A DNA stretch of 60,000 nt from Apostichopus japonicus (taxonomy: Eukaryota > Echinodermata > Holothuroidea > Aspidochirotida > Stichopodidae): assembly GCF_037975245.1 (NCBI RefSeq), contig NC_092575.1, positions 18,749,841 through 18,809,840 on the forward strand, given 5' to 3'. The number at the start of each line of letters is the position of its first letter. Position 1 is the first letter of the stretch. Below are positions 52,174 to 60,000 of the stretch, one piece after another. The notes under the pieces are model-generated. The model did no database searches and was not told where the DNA came from. It was given only the letters and a program-made list of their open reading frames with translations. The position numbers were made by a program, and so were the translations under genes.

Positions 52174-52287
52174 CTTTTTCTTTCGTTGAGATCCAAAATT
52201 GATTTTACAATTAAAACATTTATCAACGTCATCCTCATGTTCCCATCTGACCTCATTCTCCGTCTGTCGGATATTTTCTAATTGCAC
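52174..52287 (-). CDS. Penultimate exon of the FYVE zinc-finger protein
   Basis: A clean 114-bp, phase-0 exon with acceptor TTTTCGCAG at 52,290-52,288 and donor AAAAAG/GTACGA after 52,174. It encodes VQLENIRQTENEVRWEHEDD, then VDKCFNCKINFGSQRKKK. The first half is helical and acidic, like the end of a coiled coil. The second half gives the first FYVE zinc-ligand pair (CFNC) and the basic run leading into the next exon. Joined to 51,698-51,534 it completes the eight-cysteine pattern of a FYVE finger. Upstream exons should lie at higher coordinates on this strand; I could not identify them in the window. Confidence 0.82.
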
Positions 52288-52625
52288 CTGCGAAAATTAA
52301 CCAAGAGATAGAAAGGAATCAAGATAAGAAATCAAAGGGTAACAAGAAGTTAAAGCAGCTCTTGAGTTGGTGTTGATAAAAGTTTTGATTTCTATTTTGT
52401 TTTTATATAATGCTGGTAACAAGGAAGTATTTTATCTTTACTAGTCGAGTTTATACAGCTGTAAAAGTTAGAACACTTCGAAATTTTCAAAGTGCGTTTT
52501 TGGTGTCATCAATACCAATACATCCAGCAATGCATTTAAGTGCATTCATAATTAGCTGACTTTCATAATTAGCTGACATAATTAGTTTCCATAACATAAT
52601 TAGCTGACTTATTGTAGGAATCAGA

Positions 52626-53165
52626 TATACCTGAAGATTCTCTTCATGATTTGGTTAACACTTCTTGAAGTCTGCCAACCTCAAGTGATCACCTTTGACC
52701 TCCTCTACACACAAAACAAAACAGCCTTTGTTTCCATAAGTGGCATCTTCCAACCATCTAATTTGTCCTTCTTGAGATATCACATGTAATCACAAACTTC
52801 CCACATTCTGACCTCTGATTAACCTCAAATTAACTTCACTGACCTTTGACCTATGCTACAAATCATATGCTTCATCTCAATAATAGGGACATACAGAGTA
52901 TGAGATCCATCCATGGTTTGGTTAACACATCTTGAAGAAAACCAAGTGGTCACCTTTGACCTCCTCTACACACAAAACAAAAGAGCCTTTGTTTTCCATA
53001 AGAGGCATCTTCCCGACCATCTAATTTGTCCTCATTGATATATCACATGTTATCACATTCTGACCTCTGCTTCACCTCAAATTACCTTCACTGACCTTTG
53101 ACCTATGCTAACAAACAATATGCTTCATCTCAATAATAGGGACATACAAAGTACGAGATCCAACC
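52626..53165. repeat. ~266-bp tandem duplication rich in TGACCTTTGACCT
   Basis: Two units run from GGTTAACAC (52,653 and 52,919) and share CACCTTTGACCTCCTCTACA, GCATCTTCC, ATCTAATTTGTCC, TCACATGT and CATATGCTTCATCTCAATAA. Each contains the 13-mer TGACCTTTGACCT (52,840-52,852 and 53,092-53,104). A partial third relative of the unit resumes at about 54,441 (GTTTGAGATCCATCC), beyond the inserted 1-kb element. Confidence 0.85.
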
Positions 53166-53415
53166 AAATTTCCATCTTAAGATACTGTTTAACGTTTTAG
53201 CTTCTGGCAACCTCAAAATGAGTTTTCAACCCGCCACTAAAAACACTGGGATTCATCTACTCAATATCATGCATTCATATGCAAAATTTGACACTGATCT
53301 ACATTTCCTTGCTTGCTTAAAATACTTTCACATTATGACCTCTACTGATCATTGACCTTCACCAAACACAATGGGATTTTTAAACTAAACATGTGGGCAT
53401 CATCCACACTTAAAG

Positions 53416-54436
53416 ATGAACGATAGTGATTTTTCAGCATCGACGAAAAAATACGATTTTATTCAAGAGTATTCTAGTTGGTTTCCATATTACACATGTG
53501 AAAATTCAAGTCAATCCGATGTTGGGAAAGGCTTAAAAAAAATTCCTAAACTCGTTGATTTTTTGAACAAAAATTGGGCTTTTCGCGAACAGCGATATGA
53601 TGATTGGGCTAGAATACGATTCCTCCTGAAGCCAAAACCACGAGGCATGCATGTGAATAAACGCAATAGGCATTGCATGTAGTGAGAAAATTGTTCGAGC
53701 TAGACTAACTACTCGATTGAGTTCAAATGCGGTTGTATTTCAAGCTCAATGAAACCTTTCTGTTGGATTTAATGACGCACGGAACAAGGAACGTTTATGT
53801 TTTACAGTAGGCCTAGTGCATACAAGCGAATCTACTTTGTTTAGAACTTTGGATTTTCTTTCGGATGTTATACTAAACTACGTTTGAGACTATCATCACT
53901 ATTGTTATTGTGCCAGTTTGACTGGTAAGTGAGCACATTCATACATCACTCTGTATAAAACCCGCCAAAAACGTGATCTTGAGATTTACGTTACTCTGGG
54001 TCAGCGTGCGAGTTACCTCTTCAGATATTGGGAAACCGTTGCGAAATCGCCGCAAATTTCGTAAAAAAAAACTTGTAAACACGTGGTGAAGAAATCAAGA
54101 AACACCATGATATTCATTATCTATTTATGTCTTGAACATTACGCCGGAAAATAACAGTTATGCTGACACGAAATGCACGCACAGCTCCGTACTGAACAGT
54201 TCACAACAGAAAAGATCATCACAGTGACGTCATTCACTGACCTGAGGGCGGTTCAAGGTCGTTGCAGTGTTTGCAAATTCCTAAATTACGGAGACGAAAA
54301 AACGATGTTTTAATTCCCTTTTTTATAACTTTTCGGTGTGCTATTTGAAAAATTAAAAAATATGTTGCTTGGTAACATATAAACTACATTATATATGAAA
54401 ATGAGAGATTTTTTTTCTGTCACTATCGTTCTACTC
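53416..54436. mobile_element. ~1-kb inverted-repeat element, unclassified, possible TSD TAAAG
   Basis: GAACGATAGTGA (53,418-53,429) is the exact complement of TCACTATCGTTC (54,420-54,431) at the other end. The 5-base TAAAG occurs just outside both ends (53,411-53,415 and 54,437-54,441). Removing the element rejoins ACTTAAAG to GTTTGAGATCCATCC, which resembles the neighbouring tandem units, so an insertion is well supported. An 88-codon frame begins in the left terminus (MNDSDFSASTKKYDF...) but has no recognised domain. A CRE palindrome is at 54225-54232. Confidence 0.65.
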
Positions 54437-54441
54437 TAAAG

Positions 54442-57035
54442 TTTGAGATCCATCCAGGTTTCCCTTGAAGAGATGTGATGTTTACAAGCATGGCATCACA
54501 CACACAAGTACACCCACACCCACACACCCACTCATAATACCTGTAAACCCTGTCTGTCAAAGGCAAGTACTCAGAAGAAGGGAGGGGGGGGGGGCAGGCC
54601 TAACATATATTTCACTAAATACTAGTAATCACTAATCAGTCCTAAATGTACATCCACAAGTTTCAAGTTACGTCCACTTCCTTCCACTTCACCTTAAAGG
54701 GTGTGAAGACTCGCGCAAAAAGAAACGTCTAATGCCGGTAATCTGACCTAGTTTCGAATGAGGTGTAACAGAAGAGTTAGACACCACCATCGATCCCAGA
54801 AAATACACACACACACAGCTTGCTACCATCGGTAATTAGACACTAGTGTACAGTCAGTACATACAGCTGCGGTCAATACCCACAGCACAGTGTACAAACA
54901 ATATAGCGATGGACATCTCAGGTCCAGCTAAAGATAACAAGGTATCACGTTTCATTACTGTACTGTCTGCACTTTGTAGCGACACGAAACGTCACTTGCA
55001 AGCAACAGAAAGTTAACTAATTCAGATGGCTGCACAAGGTTTGGGGCGAGTCTTCAATGCCTTTAAGTTAATACTGGCATTTTCAAATCACACCCCAACA
55101 ATTCATGATATGCAAAACTTGACAGATCCTTCGCTTCTTAACACTTTAAATTCCTAACATTAAATCTGGGTCGTAAATCAGGAATGATTTAATTCTTTAC
55201 AACTTTCAAAGAGCGATTGTACCAATCGTAAAATCCTGAAGTGATGAAACCACTCCAGAATCAAGTGGAATGCATTAACACACTTACTTAAATGAAATGC
55301 TACACGTGAAAGTCACATCAAATCTAGGTCAATAAAAAATATGGTCTGATATTATTATAATGTTAGAAGTGACATAATTATAATGATTTTTTTTTCTGTA
55401 AACCTCTCCAGCAATTAAGAGCAATCTTTGGGAGTGATTTTGGAAAAAATAATCATATTACATTCTATTTTTCATAAATCCTTGTCAACTACAATACCAG
55501 CATCTACAATCATAATACTGTACTGTATATATGGAATTTAATTTTCAAAATCAAATTGAGGTACAGTATCTAATCATATTAACCACAACAATAGAATAAA
55601 TGCACTTTCAAATCCTTTTGTGTTTTAAGCAGACTTTAAATTAAAAAGAAATTTGTACAAACTGTAAAAGCCTTTAGGCCTTGTTTTTTTTTTTTTTTTG
55701 CTTCTTTTTCTTTCCTTCAAACTATCGACGTACAGCTATGGAATGAAACTGAATGCACAGAGACACAATCTCCCATGGAGCAATAATAGTTGATTGAAAA
55801 TGACAACAGAATTTACAGAAAGGTATCTTGCATAACTGGTTCAGAAATGCATGAACATACGTTATGGTTGTCATAGCAACCAAATCTCCTGAGCCTGAGG
55901 AGGGTAAGCATGGCAGAATTAAAGATTCCGAATGATATCACACTTCTCAAACTCATTCCATAAAATTACTCGGGATAAATTAGAACATGGTATCATTATG
56001 GTATTTGATTTGTGGAGGGGTAGTACTGGAAAGGGAGGGGCGGCAGGGGGGGCAGGGATGACGGCTGGCGGGACGGTGAGGGGGGCAACTAAACACTGTT
56101 CAGTTTGTTCAAAGTTTGATATTATTCATCATATGTCACTTGAATAATTCTTAAAATCTGCCCAATACCCAACTGAGATGACCCCCATCCCCATCCCCCT
56201 GCTGAGAAGGTGTGACATTAAAACTTTCATGAAACTATATACATAATTTAAATGGCACAGGAATTTTACACCTGGGAATTATCAACTATTTGGCTTCTTT
56301 AGACATTACTCATAGATAAAATATCAAGCCACTAGATTACGCTACTGTCAATGCACTCATTGGTAAAAGGTACAATTTTCTAATTTTATTATATTAAACC
56401 AACACTTGCAATCTGTATCAATTAATGTGATATAAACCTTAAATCAAATCACCGATTATGCAGGACATGCATGATACAAATTAATACTAGGGTATTACTG
56501 AGCTAAGGCCGAAGAAGGGCATTTAATTTGGGGGGGGGGGTGGGGATGCAAAATGTTTGGGAGGCAGTGGGACACTCGTTTTGATCTGAAATGAATAACC
56601 ACAATCCACCTGATGAGATGGACCCTCTGTTCACTTTGTACAGTACCTTTAATTCTAGGTTTAGAGTGTAGTTTGAAACAGAACAGTACTCTTTTAAAAT
56701 TTTTTTTTTTTAATTTGTCAAGAATACGGCACTTTCTTTAATATCACATTTTGCTTCAATTCTCAACAAGACCCCACTTTTCAAATGACAAATGGGGAAC
56801 AGATATTGGCATGGGTACTGTATTGACACTTCTTTTTTATGGAAATAGTTACTTTTGATTTGTCATAAAAACTGGGGGCATGGGCCCCTGTGCCTCTCAT
56901 CCCCTAGCTTCACAATCCCTGCTTCTATGGGAAAATTGCCCCCCCCCCCCCAAAAAAAAGAAAGAAAAGAAAGAGACCATTCATCATGTCATTAATCTGA
57001 AATGTTTAAGGCCACAGACAATGCTTGCCTCCTTA
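54442..57035. other. Non-coding stretch (probably intronic for a - strand gene), nothing recognised
   Basis: Homopolymer runs (G near 54,583 and 56,531; T near 55,686), (AC)n near 54,498 and 54,807, but no supportable exon or element. Confidence 0.4.
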
Positions 57036-57868
57036 ACTCAGTTTGATTTCACATTGACAAATTGGGAAAATCAAATTAACACTGATTTTATCTGGCAACA
57101 GGTCAAGTGATTAATGTTGTCATGGTAATTTCATCGCATGAGAAAACATACAACACGGTCTGATTTCACATTGACAAATTGGAAAAATCAAATTAACACT
57201 GATTGTATCTGGCAACAGGTCAGTGATTAATGTTGTCACGGTAATTGCATTGCACGAGAAAACATATCACATGGCCTTATTAACAATTCTATCAGATTTT
57301 GTGTGTCCATGGTCTGATTTCATACTGACAAATTGGAAAAATCAAATTAACACTGATTGTATCTGGCAACAGGTCAGTGATTAATGTTGTCACGGTAATT
57401 GCATTGCACGAGAAAACATATCACATGGCCTTATTAACAATTCTATCAGATTTTGTGTGTCCATGGTCTGATTTCATATTGACAAATTGGGAAATCAAAT
57501 TAATGCTGATTGCATCTGGCAACAGGTCAGTGATTAATGTTGTCACGGTAATTGCATTGCACGAGAAAACATATCACATGGCCTTATTAACAATTCTATC
57601 AGATTTTGTGTGTCCATGGTCTGATTTCATACTGACAAATTGGGAAATCAAATTAATGCTGATTGTATCTGGCAACAGGTCAGTGATTAATGTTGTCACG
57701 GTAATTGCATTGCACGAGAAAACATATCACATGGCCTTATTAACAATTCTATCAGATTTTGTGTGTCCATGGTCTGATTTCATATTGACTAATTGGGAAA
57801 TCAAATTAATGCTGATTGTATCTGGCAACAGGTCAGTGATTAATGTTGTCACGGTAATTGCATTGACA
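57036..57868. repeat. Tandem array, 153-154-bp units
   Basis: The marker CAGGTCAGTGATTAATG recurs at 57,216; 57,370; 57,523; 57,676 and 57,829 (steps of 154, 153, 153, 153). A first, shorter unit is at 57,099 (step of 117). Later units are nearly identical. Because 153 is a multiple of three, one frame stays open over three units and gives a 51-residue repeat peptide. There is no ATG, no upstream exon and no recognisable domain, so I treat it as a young non-coding tandem array. Confidence 0.9.
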
Positions 57869-59229
57869 CGTCATAAGGCCAACAGTACAAACCTATCCTA
57901 CTTCAATCAAGGAGAAATCAGCAACGAGATTTACAATAGCAACGAAAAAACATAAATAAGAAAATAAAAAAACTTCTTTGACATCACAGACCACCCACTG
58001 GGACTCATTAAGAAGAGAAAGGCAGGGTTCCATTAACATAAAATTAAGTTACTTTCAAACAAGTTTCAAGTTTCTTTTATCAAGAGTTACATACAGTAGC
58101 AGCAAGCAAAAGAGATGCAAGTTTTCAACTTGGCAATATGTTAATGGAATTTTATCTGCCCCTATAGCCTTTAGCTGCCACTCTTTTTACTGTTACCCAA
58201 AAATCCACTTCAGGGACTCGTTGTTTTGACAGAAAACATTGTTAAAAATAGATTACACCTGATTCTTTGTGCAGCATTATATTAGCCTGCTTCCAGAATG
58301 TTTCTTAAAATCCATTTGCAAGTTGACATTGACAGGCTTTTCTAAATAAGAGGATAGTAAAAATCCATCCGTTTTCGAACGGTTTACTCTCTGCATGTGA
58401 TTAATACAATGCAAAATGCCAGAGGGGTTGAAATGTTGAGGTACAAATCAAATTCAGTAAATTACTTGTCATTTGGTTTTGGCTTGCATTCTTTGAATAA
58501 TGATGGGTAGGTTTGGTAAAATTTTCATTCAAATACAGCACAGTTTCAGTAAACACATTGCTAACACCAACAAACTGATACACTAAAATCATGGGCATCT
58601 ATAGTGGTGGTAAAGGGGGGGGGTGGTGGGGGAGGGTGTTAGGAGCACTGTGGACAAGTCACCTGGAAATTTCTATGTGGAAAAACATATATTGTTGTGC
58701 TCTCTCGTTAAAATGGAGGATTAAAACGGTTCGATTTTGACGGTTAACCGGTCTCCAAGTTAATTTAGTTGAATTAAGTTAATGCAGTTAATCTGTCTGT
58801 TAATCCTTTGGATTTTACATTCCTTTTTGAAATCCTGAGGTGTGATCCCCCCCCCCCCTCCCCCCGGAGTTTTTACTTCCAACATCCATGAATACAATCA
58901 AGATTGTTGTCTAATCATAATAGCTGGCATAGTTTGGATAACTGGTTGGGATACTTTTTGAGAAGGAAAATAATATTTTCAGCTACAAATTTTGTTCTAT
59001 AAAGAATTCCTGGATCTTTGCAATAACTTCTCTTGATTGCTTTAAAGAAGAGTCAAGCAGGAGTTTGACCGTCACATGAAGAATAGCAGCTGTCACGCAT
59101 GTATAGGCAAATACACACAGATGTACATACATACGCACAGACACATATATGCAAAGACAGAGCCATATAATGGTCAATGTTGGAACTCATCTAGCTACTG
59201 AGTTCTCAAAACTGGAACAATAACAGTAC

Positions 59230-59912
59230 ACAACAAAATTCACTTCCTTATATAACAATTTTTCATATGACAGTAACTATAAAATTCACTTCCTTATGTT
59301 ACATTTTTCATATGACAGTAACTACAAAATTCACTTCCTTATGTTACATTTTTCATATGACAGTAACTACAAAATTCACTTCCTTATCTAACATTTTTCA
59401 TATAGCAGTAACTAAAAAATTCACTTCCTTATATAACATTTTTCATATGACAGTAACTAAAAAAATTCACTTCCTTATAACATTTTTCATATAGCAGTAA
59501 CTAAAAAATTCACTTCCTTATATAACATTTTTCATATAGCAGTCACTAAAAAATGCTCTTCCTTATATAACAATTTTTCATATGACAGTAACTATAAAAT
59601 TCACTTCCTTATGTTACATTTTTCATATGACAGTAACTACAAAATTCACTTCCTTATATGACATTTTTCATATAGCAGTAACTAAAAAATTCACTTCCTT
59701 ATATAACATTTTTCATATGACAGTAACTAAAAAAATTCACTTCCTTATAACATTTTTCATATGACAGTTACTACTAAATTCACTTCCCTATATAACAATT
59801 TTTCATATGACAGTAACTATAAAATTGACTTCAATATGTAACCTTTTTCATATGACAGTAACTACAAAATTCACTTCCTTATATAACATTTTTCATATGG
59901 CAGTAACTACAA
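59230..59912. repeat. Minisatellite, 45-bp units
   Basis: About fifteen units of TTTTTCATATGACAGTAACT followed by ACAAAATTCACTTCCTTATR. Steps of exactly 45 bp occur at 59,264; 59,309; 59,354 and 59,399, with slightly shorter or longer units later (ATATAGCAG variants). The 45-bp period keeps a 15-residue repeat frame open by arithmetic only. Confidence 0.93.
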
Positions 59913-60000
59913 AGGTAAAATAAAACAAAATAAATACTAAAATGATGAGGTTTGGTGCCCCATCCCCCCCCCCCCCATCTATCTTATTTTTGTCATATAT

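Noticed and set aside
53416-53682. 88-codon frame in the 53.4-kb element as a real gene
   Set aside because: It begins inside the terminal inverted repeat and contains no recognised domain; kept only as part of the element description.
57377-57955. 192-codon repeat protein
   Set aside because: Starts at GTG within a tandem array and stays open because the unit is 153 bp; no independent coding evidence.
58983-59100. Possible - strand last exon (LLLDSSLKQSREVIAKIQEF)
   Set aside because: Helical-looking peptide, but the acceptor is weak and no family or partner exon could be identified.
59267-59494. 15-residue-repeat protein
   Set aside because: A product of the 45-bp minisatellite period, with another copy of the same frame at 59,582.
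57036-59912. CRISPR array
   Set aside because: Repeats are directly adjacent without unique spacers, and the sequence is animal nuclear DNA.

Overview
The window looks like AT-rich, intron- and repeat-laden nuclear DNA of an invertebrate animal. I infer a marine deuterostome, possibly an echinoderm such as a sea cucumber. This rests on the animal-type genes (ABHD15, a split FYVE-domain gene), the Penelope-like, LINE and hAT element mix, and very abundant microsatellites. The species cannot be proved from the sequence alone. No operons, rRNA genes, intact tRNA genes or CRISPR arrays are visible, and most long open frames are simple-repeat artefacts.

0-14 kb is a mobile-element nest. A 5'-truncated Penelope-like element (PLE) with a GIY-YIG endonuclease lies on the + strand (12,573-13,910). 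A nearly identical truncated copy lies on the - strand at the left edge (1-555). Both start next to long (TA)n tracts. Beyond the (AT)n tract of the left copy is a well-formed hammerhead ribozyme candidate (609-654). The same region holds LINE 3' ends with short tandem tails (5.8, 6.7 and 8.1 kb) and a cluster of hAT-type elements (3.5, 10.5, 11.2 and 11.9 kb).

14-25 kb contains a possible E-box/CCAAT cluster (15.6 kb) and a kilobase-scale (TAC)n array split by a hAT MITE. It also holds the only complete gene: a single-exon ABHD15 homologue at 20,097-21,512 with a TATA box about 100 bp upstream and a microsatellite-encoded poly-Asn tail.

25-40 kb has no gene I can support. It carries three members of one hAT MITE family (25.0, 32.4 and 39.7 kb) with perfect 8-bp target duplications, an inverted-repeat foldback with a rearranged relative at 43.7 kb, and several minisatellites.

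40-60 kb is calmer and reads like introns and gene flanks. The last two coding exons of a - strand FYVE zinc-finger gene are at 52,287-51,534, so its earlier exons lie at higher coordinates or outside the window. A separate - strand exon of an unrecognised gene sits near 48.0-48.2 kb, and a weaker + strand terminal-exon candidate near 45.3-45.5 kb. A 1-kb inverted-repeat element (53,416-54,436) and two coding-length tandem arrays (153-bp and 45-bp units) fill the right end. The genes show no sign of acting together.
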